In this document: positions 21,447-32,700 of the stretch, one piece after another
Numbering within the stretch: position 1 is the first letter of the stretch
Layout: each line of letters begins with the position of its first letter
Assembly (NCBI GenBank): GCA_035048495.1
Contig: CM068549.1
Location: 7,981,822 to 8,045,821, forward strand
Direction of reading: 5' to 3'
DNA length: 64,000 bases
Source: Euptelea pleiosperma
Taxonomy: Eukaryota; Streptophyta; Magnoliopsida; Ranunculales; Eupteleaceae
Notes under the pieces: model-generated
The model's database searches: none
Told to the model about the DNA's origin: nothing
What the model saw: only the letters and a program-made list of their open reading frames with translations
Made by a program: the position numbers and the translations under genes

Positions 21447-23235
21447 TAGAGGCGATAGAGGGGTGCGGTGGACTAACTCTCAGATCGAGTCAGTAAAAGG
21501 TTAGGACAGGTCCAACCGGGCTTCTACTTGAAAAAGCAAGCCCAAGATTTGGCAAAAAGTTGCCAAAAAGAGATACTGGAGTGGTGATTCTAAATGATGC
21601 ACACCAAGCACAGATAATCCTATTCTAACAAATCAGGATATATTTTAGGCATTATCTTGTTAGTTTTGGGGCTGGAGTAGATTATGACAGTGGGCGGACC
21701 ACTGGTTTATCTTTTAGCCGCCGGACTAACTGTATGCACTCAAAGGTTCTCACCAGGCTACACTCTTCAGAGCGAATCCTTTAGTACTAACTCTAGTCAA
21801 CAACAAGGCAATCCGAAGCCTAGACAGACGTGCGGCACAATGGCTGTCTTAAGTACGTCCCAGACTAACCGGATTGGTCAAGTGTATAAGAAGAGTGTTC
21901 CCTCGGGTTAAGCTAGGGTTGGTGCGTGTTCCTAGTCCACACGCAACTAACCGCCGAATAGTCCAAGATGCCACGTCGAGCTCAGTGTACTTGAGTAGCA
22001 GGGACTTATGGGTGTGTTAGACAACAGGGACCCGCGCTCGTGGTCTTATTTCGATTGGATGTTAAGCGGGTTCGCTTTGTGTGGATTTTTCCTCGAACAC
22101 CGGTCTAATTGGCTCTACTTCTTGATTCTTTTTATTATAGATGGATCTTGGGGATCAATTTCAGCTGGAGTGATGAGGTGGGTGATGAAATCCCACCAGT
22201 TTCAATTTTGGAGCTGGGTCTGCTCTCTTAGAGTTGATTGATTAACGGCCACGCCACGCAAGTCGAATAATATGTATGCAAAAGCAAATAGACAAGCGGC
22301 AATGATTCACCCAATATGCTCTGTATCGCACTCAAGGCGAGGATAGAGACTTACCTCCCGTGGGCCACGCCACGGGGTCGCCTCCGTGGGTTAGAGAGGG
22401 GTATCCTAATGGGCTTGGGCCCGACTCCACCTCTTTGAGCTTTCGCTCTCTACCCACACTGGATCGTGTTCCTGCAGAAACAGTTAGATCGCACGGTCTA
22501 GGTATTCGGGATTCTATTTGGAAGATCCTTGCCTTTTTAGGGTTCACAGAACAAGCACTGGATTTAGGCAAGTTTTTTGAATTAATTTCCAAATTCGAGA
22601 TGGGTTAAAATTGAGGAATTCCCAGATTGGAAAATACCTAGATTGGAAAGTTTCCCGAACTGTGGAGATCTTCCAAGAAAGATTTGATTGCGAGATCCCT
22701 TATAATTTTGGGAAATTTCCCAAAATTGAAATTCTGCTAGATTTGGGATGTTTCCTTTTTGCAGACTTTTCCAAATTTGGAAGATTTCTAAAGATAGAAA
22801 TTCTTCTAAAGAGGAAACTTCTAAGAGGGGAAACCCTAATTAAGCAGAGTTTCAAGATTTTGGAATCTTTCCAAAAATCGCAAATCCTTTATTGGTGATT
22901 TCTAAAAATCTGCAGAATATAAAACCCTAATTTTTTTTTGAATTTTGATTTTTTAATTTTTTTGGTAATTTCCACTTAATCTAGGGTTTCTAAAAAACCC
23001 TAGAACAAGATCTAGCAGTTATATGGAAAGCAGTAAAATTCCTAAATTATTACAAATTGCACTCGGCCGTCCGAGGCATTAAAAATAGTAATTTAAAAAT
23101 TGCTAAAAATCACTAACAACAAAAAATAGAAAGTTTCCCGAAAAAGGTCGGGCTGTCCAAATTGAGCAGCTTTCCGCTTCAGCAACTTTCCAATTCCGTC
23201 TTTTACGTCCTTTTTCGCACTCCCGAACACCCGAG
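21447..23235 (-). other. Leader region of copy A
   Basis: About 1.8 kb between primer site and start codon with no convincing frame. A strong splice-donor-like site lies at 22355|22354 on the minus strand (GGGAG|GTAAGTCTC). Copy B has the same context at 53171|53172, so the leader may carry an intron. Confidence 0.6.
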
Positions 23236-23249
23236 CGGCAGCGGCGCCA
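23236..23249 (-). other. Primer-binding site of copy A
   Basis: Two bases inside the 5' LTR the minus strand reads TGGCGCCGCTGCCG. TGGCGCC is a usual Ty3/gypsy primer-site start. One base apart, it agrees with the tRNA-Asp type site of Athila elements. Confidence 0.75.
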
Positions 23250-23251
23250 TT

Positions 23252-25132
23252 TGAAAGTAGGGTTTTTCCGCGTCGTTGGTACGGAAACCCTAATCTCAAC
23301 AATATTTGTAATTATCCGAGACTTTTAACCTGTAAAATGAGCAGTTTTTGCATAGTGGCTCTCGTGTCGGATGTCGATCCGCACTCGGGATTAGTCGGAT
23401 TAGCGCGATAATGACATAAAATGATGGGAAATTTGCAGAGAATGGAACATAATATTATTCAAATCAATTTCATTCATTCGAAAATGTCTCTTACAATCAA
23501 GTAAAAATAACTGAATTATAAAGCAATAAAAAAAAATTAAAATAAACTAGAGAGAGAAAGAGAGAACTAGAGAGAGAAAGTGAGAAACTCGACAGAAAAC
23601 TAGAGTTCTAGAGAGAGAAAAACTAGAGAGAGGGTGAAAAGTGACCACCTTTTTATCTTATCGTGGGCATGAGTGAAGGTCGGCCCATGGTGATGGATGA
23701 GATGGTGGTTGCCCGGCCTTGCTCGGTCATGATGATGGTGATTCGGTGGTTTGCAAGCAAGGGGTCACCGGTTGAGGATTCGAGTTGAAGAGATGAAGGC
23801 ACCGTTTCAGACCTGCAACTCAAAGTTGCAGGTCGTGGAGAAGATCACGATCTCGTTTCTGCTACTGGTGAGGATTTCGATGAAGACCATGGAGGAAACC
23901 AGTCTATGGAGATGCTAGAGATATGGATGGAGGGAGGCCGGGTTGAGGAGCAGCACCGTTGTAGGTTTGGGTAGCCACCGTGATGAGTTTTTGCCGGAGT
24001 TAATGGCGGACAACAAGGTGGTGCAAAGAGGAGGTTCAGTGGAGTGGGGGAATCTTTTGCAGGTCTGTGTGGTAACGAAGGGATGAAGAGGTGGTCAAAT
24101 CCACGGCTTAGAGAGATGGGGCGATGTTCGTTTGCAGGCCGTGATGGCCAGCGAACTCCGGTGAGATGCAGTGGTGATGGGGTAAGTTGCAGGTTGGGGA
24201 TTTGATGGCAGCAAGGGGCATGATGTAGAAGTCTGCCGGGCGGAGAGGTCGATGAACAGCAACCTGTTGGAACTGTCGTGGAGATCTTGGCAGCAAGGTG
24301 GAAGAGATGAGGCCATGGGGATCAACGATCCGAAGGAGAACCTGCTCTTGCTGGCATGGAGAAGATGCTCCCCACAATGGAGGAGGCGGACCAGTCCGAT
24401 TTAATTGAGGGCGGTGTTTATAGGCTGGTTCCAGCGGTGGTGGCTGGCGCATCAAGGGAACACGGCTGGAGAAGAAGAAAGAACAGGAGGAGAAGGCGCA
24501 GGCGCAGGTAGAAGAGAGGAAGGAGAAAGAGGAGAAAGAAAGGGAGAGGAAGAAGGGGAGATGGCCGGAGTTGCAGACCTGCAACTCCGGCGAGGATTTT
24601 GGGAGATGACTTGTGGACGGGCTGCTAGTGCAGCCACCTGTGGTAGCAGCAGGTGGTGGTAGAGGCGGTGAAAAGAAGAAGAAGGCGAAGGAGAGGACGG
24701 TGACTGTGTTTCTGGTTGGGCAGGGGGTTCACAACCGTTACGGGTCTTGCAACCAGCAAGAACGATCGGAGTTGCTACCTGCAACTCCGGTAAGTTAGAA
24801 GATGAAAGAAGAAGGAGAAGAAGAAGAAGAAGAAGAAGAAGAAGAAGAAGGAGAAGAAGAAGAAGAAGGAGAAGAAGAAGACAGAGCTCCACCAGCTCGC
24901 CGGAGAACCCGCCGGATTCGTGGAGAAGAAGAGAAAAAAGAAAGAGAAGAAGGAGGAAAGAGGAGAGGAGGAAGGGTAGAATGTGGGGGAAGGTTTTGGG
25001 GATGGAGAGGAGGAGAGGGGAGAGGGATTAGGGTTCGAACGAACCCCTATCCTTCTCCTTTTAAAGCTTCCCTATTTCCTTTAATGGAAATAGGGGATTT
25101 TTTGAATAAAAAAAATAAGAAAAATAATTTTT

Positions 25133-25176
<44 letters not shown>

Positions 25177-26140
25177 TAAAAACCTACTTTTCTATGGGGA
25201 ATCTTCCCATTTAGTGGACCCCCCATTTTTTAATTAAAATTATTTTGAAATTCACGGGGTCCACTAACTGGTCGGACAGCGGGTCGATGATGATGGGCCC
25301 GGCTATTGGCCCACATGGGTTGATGATGTCCATCATCTCACAGAATGATGTGACAGACAGTCTGATGGCGATCGGATGGATGGTGACTTGATTGGGACTC
25401 AGATTGGTAGATCGACGGATCTAGAGAGATCCAACGGTCCGATTGAAGATCCAACGGTCCGATGGAAGATCCAACGGTCAGAAAGCTAAGGGAGATGAGA
25501 TAGAGCTGATAGGCAGGAGTTCTGGGGTTAGGTCAGTAGATTCGAGGATCGAGAGATGAAGAGAGAGAGAGAAAAAGGAGAGATGAGAGAAAAAGTATAA
25601 AAAAAAAATGGAAAAAAGCACTGGCGGAGGGTCTGGAACCCTGTTCTTCACTGTAACCATCCTCACGCTTCTCCAGTAGAGTCAACCATCATTCTTTGCT
25701 GACTCATGTGGCTTTAAACGCTTTGGTCCGTCTCTTGGTCATTGGCTCTCCCACTCTCTTCGTTCTTTGGGCCGACTTTTTGGTCCTCTTATTCAGCCCA
25801 TATTTGGCCCATATCTTCTAGTTATAGCATGTGGGCTTGTTAAGCTTTGATAATGGGCTTTCATGATCGATTTGGGCCCACAAGTCTCGAAAATCGTCCC
25901 ATCGGGGTTTCCTGCGACAGACGAAGCGCGTAATGAGACTTTATCAGAACGGCTTAATATTTAGACTTCCGAAAATGTGTTTAATGCATGCAAATATACC
26001 ATTTCGTCCAGAAAAGTGTGTTCTACGCAACAAAAGAGGCTCTTACGTAGAAAAGTAGGTAAATAGAGTATTTTACGTAGGAGAATGCAATAACGCTAAA
26101 AGGATAATTGCTTAAAATAAGCACTTTTGAGCGAATATCA
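23252..26140 (-). repeat. 5' LTR of copy A
   Basis: Matches the 3' LTR at 14736-17624 feature for feature, including the GAA array, the T run (25136-25173) and the palindrome. It drives transcription leftward. A TATA-like CTTTAAAAGG follows the palindrome in the sense direction (minus strand, 25057-25066). Confidence 0.93.
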
Positions 26141-26145
26141 CCATG

Positions 26146-26825
26146 CTAACCATTATCACCTCCATAGGGCCCACGGTCTTCACTCAAAGCCTATGGCCTC
26201 TTTGGCCAAGAGAATTAGCTAAAAACCCATGCATAGACTTGTTCCTAAGCATCTTGCCTGGCCCATTAAACTTAAAGTCCATGGACCTCTTCCACAGCCC
26301 ATTACTAAATGAGGAATAGGTCTCTCTTATTCAGGAAAGGGATAGAGCTCCACGGTTTTTTAAACTGTGAGATTCTAAAATATCTCCCACGTTAACTCCT
26401 TATCCCTTCTCTCAAAAGGGGGCTCTCTTTCTCTTTCGGGGTGTTCCTTTGGCCAACAAGAAGGGAGAAGCCGTGTGCTCCTCCATGCACCTTCATCTCC
26501 GGTCATTCCGATGATGAAAACTAGCACCTCATCATTACCGGCGCTGCCCTTCAAGGTTGCAGTCAACACCACCGGACTGGTCTGGTCTGCTCCTCCATGT
26601 GGTCACCACCACATCTCATCTTCACGGTTCGTCGAGAACCAGAAAGCGTGCTACAACTCCCACAATATCCTATGCGCTCCCCCTTGCAGCAACATGCACG
26701 TGCTGCACCCTTGAGATCCTGACCTTGTTGGACCTACAACAGTCACCGGTTCCTCCAAATTCTCCCTACCGTTCTCCACCTTTCCAACAGCAACGCCTCC
26801 AATATCTGGGTCGGATCCACCTCTC
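26146..26825 (+). repeat. Solo LTR, segment 2
   Basis: Middle part of the solo LTR between the two nested elements. Its last five bases (CTCTC) are the left target duplication of the Tat element. No gene. Confidence 0.82.
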
Positions 26826-27536
26826 TGTGGGGGATAAAATCTGTTGACACGTGGACGTATGAGATTGTGCCACGTGTCACATGATTCGACTGACACGTGG
26901 TTAGCCGTAAACTGGGAATTGCAAAAACTTTACTAGGGGACCTCGGACTCCTCGGATCCCATGAACTATGACCTCGGGTCCTCGGGCACTAATGACTGAT
27001 TTTGGTATTTGATCTTATTTACCTTGTTCGGGATCCTCGAAAGTCTCGGGTATGATATTCGGTAACCTCGGAAACCTCGGAATTACTTTTAGACTTGAAG
27101 AATTATTATCGAAAGACACATGGTGAGTTCTTACTGGTTCATATAAAATATCTGCATAAATATCTAGTTTTGAATACTATAAATAGTAGCATTTGCTACA
27201 GTAAAAGAGGACGCGATTTTGAAGATTGAAGCTGGATTATAACTTTTATTCAGAAGACTGACTTAAGCATCGGAGGCTCATTTGGTGGAGTTCCACCACA
27301 TTGAGTTATTTGCAGGATCACTCGGCGGTCTCGGAACCTCACTTCGGACTCCTCGGAATCTGATCTCGGACACCTCGGACTCCTCGGAATCTGATCTCGG
27401 ATACCTCGGAATCTGACCTCGGATACCTCGGACTCTGACCTCGGATCTGTCCCGGGACCTCGGATCCAACAGCACAAAGGATATCAAGCCCGTGGAAAAA
27501 GCGCGTATTTTGGGGTGTGTGGATTTATTCCCTACA
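26826..27536 (+). repeat. 5' LTR of the complete Tat element
   Basis: 711 bp, TG...CA. The first half holds GACACGTGG and CACGTGTC words (G-box-like ACGTG cores). The second half is rich in CCTCGGA units, with a cluster of short direct repeats at about 27330-27465. Confidence 0.95.
27178..27186 (+). promoter_or_regulatory. TATA box of the Tat 5' LTR
   Basis: TATAAATAG about 360 bases before the LTR end, the expected promoter position for the genomic RNA. The same box is in the 3' LTR. Confidence 0.65.
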
Positions 27537-27541
27537 TCTTT

Positions 27542-27558
27542 TGGCGCCGTCTGTGGGA
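27542..27558 (+). other. Primer-binding site of the Tat element
   Basis: TGGCGCCGTCTGTGGGA lies five bases after the 5' LTR. TGGCGCC is the standard Ty3/gypsy start for pairing with a tRNA 3' end. I do not assign the tRNA. Confidence 0.8.
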
Positions 27559-27615
27559 AAATCGAAGAAGACTTACGCGCTCTCCAGAGCTTGATTAATT
27601 TTAGACGGATTCAGA

Positions 27616-28761
27616 ATGCCTCCGCGAAGATTACCTGGGGCTTCTAAGGAAAAGGAAGTGGATGAGGACGTCAGGGCTCAGCCAGAGAATAGTGAGGCTG
27701 ACGTCCCAGCTCAGACGGGTTTAGAGAGAATAGCCCAGATGCTAATGGCAGAAATGGCTGCCATGCGAGAAGACATGAAGGAAATCAGAAAAGAGAATGA
27801 AGCATTAAAATTACAAGCCTCGGAAGGCTATCAGAGAGACTCAAGCAAAACTTATCACGAAGAAGAAGCTGGAAAGAAAGAATTAGAGATCAGCTCTAAC
27901 AGGAGAGAATCACATGCACCCGGTCGTGAACCGGCAGAAAAGATGGAAACGCAGCCCAACCCTGATCGCTTAGTCACTATGGAGAAAGTAACTGAGATGA
28001 TCAGGAAAGACAGAGAGAGAAGGCCAGAACTGGGACAAAAATCGGCAGCTGGAGCATCCAGGGAAGCCCTGAGGATGTTGAGATCTTCGCCATTTTCTGA
28101 AGGGATCTTAAGATCGGAGATCCCAAAAAGATTTGTACAGCCAAAATTTGAAATGTTCGACGGATCATCAGATCCAGTAGAACACATGCTACATTATAAA
28201 CAACTCATGGTGCTCTGGGAGTCACCAATCTATGATGGATTAAGATGTCGACTTTTTCCTGCAAGTCTTAAAGGCCCAGCCCTAACTTGGTTTCACAACC
28301 TTGGTCCCGACTCCATACAAATCTTCGAAGATTTGGAAGATGCATTCGTACGGCACTATTATCACCAGAGAAAGCAGATGCTAAATGTAACTTCTTTGCT
28401 AAGTGTTCGACAGACAGAAAATGAATCTCTACGAGATTATCTGACTCGATTCAAGAAAGAGGTTACTTTAGTAGACCAGATGGACGAGAAAACTGCCGCA
28501 TATGCGCTACAGATCGGGGTTCTCGCAGGAAGTAGAGCTCACGAAACTCTGGTGATACGAAATTTCTCCCAACTAGAAGATGCTTATCTAGTTATCGAGG
28601 AACACATCCGAGTGGACGAATCAATTCGGGCCAGGAATGAGGCCCAGAAGAGTCAAGTACAAGAAGTGAAGACTTCAGCTGGGAGAAGCAGTGAGAAGCG
28701 AGGAGAAAAGAGAAGCAGTACCGAATCTGCAAGAAAGGAACCAGAAGAGAAGAAGAAGTAA
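27616..28761 (+). CDS. gag: Gag of the Tat element
   Basis: 381-codon frame starting at the first good ATG after the primer site (MPPRRLPGASKEKEV). It would form the particle that holds the genomic RNA. Residues about 35-70 are a charged helix (MLMAEMAAMREDMKEIRKEN). Residues about 170-300 are the Retrotrans_gag core with the usual words FDGSSDPVEH, FPASLKGPALTWF and LRDYLTRFKKE. The end is basic and ends KKK then TAA (28759-28761). The next block stays in the same frame and begins with residues typical of the Gag-protease link in Tat elements (EYTPL), so the stop sits inside what is normally one continuous Gag-Pro frame. Confidence 0.9.
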   Translation: MPPRRLPGASKEKEVDEDVRAQPENSEADVPAQTGLERIAQMLMAEMAAMREDMKEIRKENEALKLQASEGYQRDSSKTYHEEEAGKKELEISSNRRESHAPGREPAEKMETQPNPDRLVTMEKVTEMIRKDRERRPELGQKSAAGASREALRMLRSSPFSEGILRSEIPKRFVQPKFEMFDGSSDPVEHMLHYKQLMVLWESPIYDGLRCRLFPASLKGPALTWFHNLGPDSIQIFEDLEDAFVRHYYHQRKQMLNVTSLLSVRQTENESLRDYLTRFKKEVTLVDQMDEKTAAYALQIGVLAGSRAHETLVIRNFSQLEDAYLVIEEHIRVDESIRARNEAQKSQVQEVKTSAGRSSEKRGEKRSSTESARKEPEEKKK

Positions 28762-29739
28762 TTCCAGAATAGGGAATATACTCCCCTGACAGCATCTCTA
28801 TCTGTAATTTTGGAGAGCATCAGGGGAAGACCCTTTTACAGACCCCCCAGAAGAACATATGAAGATCGCCCAGAGAGACCATATTGTGCGTATCACAAGG
28901 CAAGGGACCATGCAACTGATCGATGCTATGCTTTGCAGGGATTTATCCAAGATCTAGTTGATAGAGGAAAAATACCGCAATTCGTGGTCCAGACAGGGGT
29001 CAGAGAAGAGGTTGTCGAAGAACAACCAAAGAAAGCTCCATCGGATGGAGAAGGCCCACCAAAAACTATCATTCACGTGATATATGGTGGACCGTCAGAA
29101 ACCAACAGTGCTCATCGGGATAAAGTCCGGCGAACCATGAGCATGCAAGAAGTAATGGAAGTCTCAACCGAACCTAGACCAGTTGAGGGTTCATTGATAA
29201 AGGGGGTCGACCCCAGCAGGGCAGTTTGGTTTTCTGATAAAGACCTGGAGAAGGTTTCAGCACCACACAATGATGCCTTGGTAATTTCCTTAGCAGTTGG
29301 AAATTTCTCGGTTAAAAGAATTCTCATCGATTGCGGAAGTTCAGTGGAGATTTTGTTCAAATCCGCATTCGATAATATGGGCATTAGCTTATCCGCTCTA
29401 GAACCTTCAAGAGCAGCGATATACGGATTTAATGGAGCTGCCTCAGAACCTTTGGGAGAAATTGTCTTACCTGTGACAGCAGGACCAATCACAGTAATGA
29501 CAAGATTCTTGGTAGTAGATGCCAGATCTTCGTATAACATCATCTTGGGCAGACGATGGACGCATAGCATGAAAGCGGTACCATCTACTTACTATCAGAC
29601 AATCAGATTCCCTACTTCTCAGGGACTGTTTGAAATACGCGGAGATCAGAGTGCAGCTCAAAAATGCCAAACAGCCATGACAAAGGGACTGTCAAACCCT
29701 AGAGAAAACTCTGAGGAAATTGGAACGTCTGATAAATAG
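28762..29739 (+). CDS. pro: Zinc-knuckle and aspartic protease block of the Tat element
   Basis: Continues the gag frame after TAA; the first internal ATG is at 28810. Near 28885 it encodes a Cys/His motif in the Tat style (CAYHKARDHATDRC), which would bind nucleic acid. The retroviral-type protease follows, with the catalytic aspartate in LIDCGSS (about 29329) and the second hydrophobic loop IILGRRW (about 29541). D-C-G replaces the common D-S/T-G; variation at this position is usual in the Tat lineage. It ends at TAG (29737-29739) in a leaky context. It cuts the polyprotein into working parts. Confidence 0.85.
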   Translation, partial: FQNREYTPLTASLSVILESIRGRPFYRPPRRTYEDRPERPYCAYHKARDHATDRCYALQGFIQDLVDRGKIPQFVVQTGVREEVVEEQPKKAPSDGEGPPKTIIHVIYGGPSETNSAHRDKVRRTMSMQEVMEVSTEPRPVEGSLIKGVDPSRAVWFSDKDLEKVSAPHNDALVISLAVGNFSVKRILIDCGSSVEILFKSAFDNMGISLSALEPSRAAIYGFNGAASEPLGEIVLPVTAGPITVMTRFLVVDARSSYNIILGRRWTHSMKAVPSTYYQTIRFPTSQGLFEIRGDQSAAQKCQTAMTKGLSNPRENSEEIGTSDK

Positions 29740-29748
29740 CAATTACAG
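29737..29748 (+). promoter_or_regulatory. Leaky-stop readthrough motif between protease and RT
   Basis: TAG CAA TTA CAG. The rule TAG-CAR-YYA defines the best-known plant readthrough context, first seen in tobacco mosaic virus. All twelve bases match that prototype. The frame stays open on both sides, so a small share of ribosomes would make the Pol fusion. Confidence 0.75.
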
Positions 29749-32700
29749 GCGATTTCGCTCCAGGGTGAGAGTGAGAAAAGAACAAGAACCATTGAGGAAA
29801 TAGAGCCAGTAGAGCTCGGGCAGGAAGGAGAAAGGAAAATCACGTATGTGGGCGCTGACTTGAGTCAAGACGAAAGAGGATTAATAGTGAAATTCTTGAA
29901 AGAAAATACTGATGTATTTGCCTGGTCAATGAAGGATATGCCAGGGATTGATCCAAGCATTGTAAGTCACCAACTGAACATAAAGCATGGGGCGGAATCA
30001 GTAAAGCAGAGATTAAGGCGCATCTCCCCAAAGGTGGCCCAGGCAGTTTCTGAAGAGGTCAACCGACTTTTGGAAGCCGGAATTATTGAAGAAATACAAT
30101 GCCCAGAATGGATCGCCAACATAGTAGCAGTCCCAAAGAAGAATGGGAAGGTTCGAGTCTGCATCGACTTCACCGATTTGAATAAAGTCTGCCCTAAAGA
30201 CAGTTACATCATGCCCCGGATAGACGAATTAATTGACAGGATAGCCGGATTTGAACTTCTGTCATTTATGGATGGTTATTCAGGGTACAATCAGATTTTG
30301 ATGCACGAATCGGATAAAGAAAAAACCGCATTTTATACAGACCGAGGCACATTCTGCTTCAAACGGATGCCCTTTGGCCTAAAAAATGCGGGTGCTACGT
30401 ACCAACGCCTGGTAGAGAATATGTTCAGGGACAAACTCGGAAAAACAATGGAGGTCTATATCGATGACATGCTAGTAAAAAGCAAGATTCGAGAAGATCA
30501 CTTAAGGGATTTAGAATCAACCTTTCAAGTATTGAGAAAGTATAAAATGAAGCTAAATCCCGAGAAGTGCACGTTTGGAGTATCATCAGGCAAGTTCCTT
30601 GGACACCTTGTCACCAGAAGAGGTATAGAGGCCAATCCCGATCAAATCCGAGCTTTGCAAGAAATGCCATCTCCATGCAGCAAGAAACAAGTTCAGAAGT
30701 TAACCGGAATGATTGCAGCCTTGAATCGATTCATCTCTAAGTCATCGGATCGATGTCAACCTTTATTCCAGTTACTGAAAAAGCACGCCAAATTCGAATG
30801 GAAAGATGAATGTGAGCAAGCTTTTCAGAATTTGAAAGAATATCTCGGACAGCCTCCCATCTTATCAAAACCAGAAGCAGAAGAACCTTTGTTACTATAT
30901 CTCTCAGTCTCGGAATTTGCAGTAAGTTCTGTACTAATCCGAGACAGAGACGGGGCAGAAAGGCCGGTTTACTTTCTCAGTAAAACACTATTGGATGCCG
31001 AAACTCGCTACAGCAGGATTGAAAAAGCAGGATTGGCTCTAATGTTTTCGGCTCAGAGGTTAAGACCTTATTTCCAAGCTCACCCAATAATTGTTATCAC
31101 AAACCTCCCTCTCAAGAACATCCTGACGAAGTTTGAAAAGTCTGGTCGCATGGAAAAATGGGCAGTAGCTTTGGGTCAGTACGATATCACTTACAGACCT
31201 AGAACAGCCGAGAAGGGACAGACTGTCGCCGATTTTCTGGCAGATTTTCTGATAGAAGATCCATTTTGGGAAGAAGAACCAGAACCCATTATAACTGAAG
31301 AAGAATCAGAAGGACCTTTAGATATATGGGATAAAAAGAGCGGATGGAGGCTCTTCGTCGATGGGTCAGCCAGCAGCACAGGAGCAGGAATAGGTGCCAT
31401 TTTGGTTACACCTGATAACACAAGACTGGAACTAGCAATAAGACTTGGTTTTCTGGCCTCGAACAATGAAGCAGAATATGAAGCACTTCTGGCAGGATTA
31501 AGAATGGCAGAGAATCTAGAGATACAAGAACTAAAAGTCTTCAGCGACTCGCAGCTAGTTGTAAATCAGGTAAACGGAGAATTTACGGCAAAAAATGAAC
31601 AGATGGCAAAATACTTGGAGGTAGCTTTACTGGCTATGAGAAAATTCAAAAATGCAAAGTTGTTTCACATAAACAGGGGAGAGAATCGTCATGCAGACGC
31701 CTTGGCCTATGTAGCAGCAATGCTAGGAGAAACCGAGAGAAGATCTATCTCAATAGAGTTTTTAGCCATCCCGAGCATTTCATTTGTGGAAGAATGTTCT
31801 CAGACAGAAGAAGATGACACTTGGATGACACCAATCATAAGATTTATAAGAGATGGAATCCGAGATCCAGACAAGAAAGTGGCTAGACGAATTGAAGAAA
31901 GGGCCAAGCGATATAGTTTACTTGGGGGCGAGCTATACCGAAAATCAGCAGGGGGACCATGGTTGAAATGTGTTACCCCTTCAGAAGCTCAACAGATCAT
32001 GGCAGAAATTCATGAAGGAGAATGTGGAAATCATTCAGGAGGAAGATCTTTAGCCCATAAAGCTTGGACTCAAGGATACTATTGGCCTTACATGCAAGAG
32101 GATGCAAAGAAGTATGCAAAGAAGTGCGAAAAATGCCAGAAACACGCACGAACAATCCATGCTCCTGCTGGAGAATTACACTCAGTAGCTAGCCCATGGC
32201 CATTTGCACTATGGGGCCTTGACGTAGTTGGACCTCTTCCTATGGCCCCAGGAAAGAAACAATACATGTTAGTTGCTACCGATTATTTCACAAAATGGGT
32301 AGAGGCAGTGGCTTTACAACAAGTTCGAGAAGAAGAAGTGGAAAAATTCTTGTGGGAGAAGATCGTCACCAGGTTTGGCCTCCCTTATGCTTTTATCTCA
32401 GATAATGGGGCACAGTTTCGAGGTAGTAAAATCGCCTATTTCTGCGAAAAATTCGGGATAAAACAATTGTTCTCCGCTCCCATGTATCCCCAAGGTAATG
32501 GACAGGCTGAAGCAACCAACAAGGTGATTTTAGAAAACTTGAAGAAGAGACTCGAGAAAGCCAAAGGGAAATGGGCAGAATTACTAGATAGTGTTCTATG
32601 GGCTTATCGGACTACGTCTAGAAGATCAACGGGAGATTCGCCATTTGCCCTAGCATTTGGGATGGAAGCAGTTATACCATCAGAAATGGTAGTAGCTACA

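Larger units (their letters stand above)
14736..26140 (-). mobile_element. Complete non-autonomous large-LTR retrotransposon (copy A)
   Basis: Two direct repeats of 2889 bp (14736-17624 and 23252-26140, offset 8516) flank 5627 bp of internal DNA. CCATG lies immediately outside each end (14731-14735 and 26141-26145). The terminal bases read TG...CA on either strand. The primer site lies inside the right LTR and the purine tract inside the left LTR, so the element is transcribed right to left. The interior holds a single 617-codon frame and no protease, RT, RNase H or integrase. The primer site and the Gag-linker-like protein suggest descent from an Athila-type Ty3/gypsy element; this is inference. 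Copy B (50924-59333) is a decayed relative. Confidence 0.93.
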
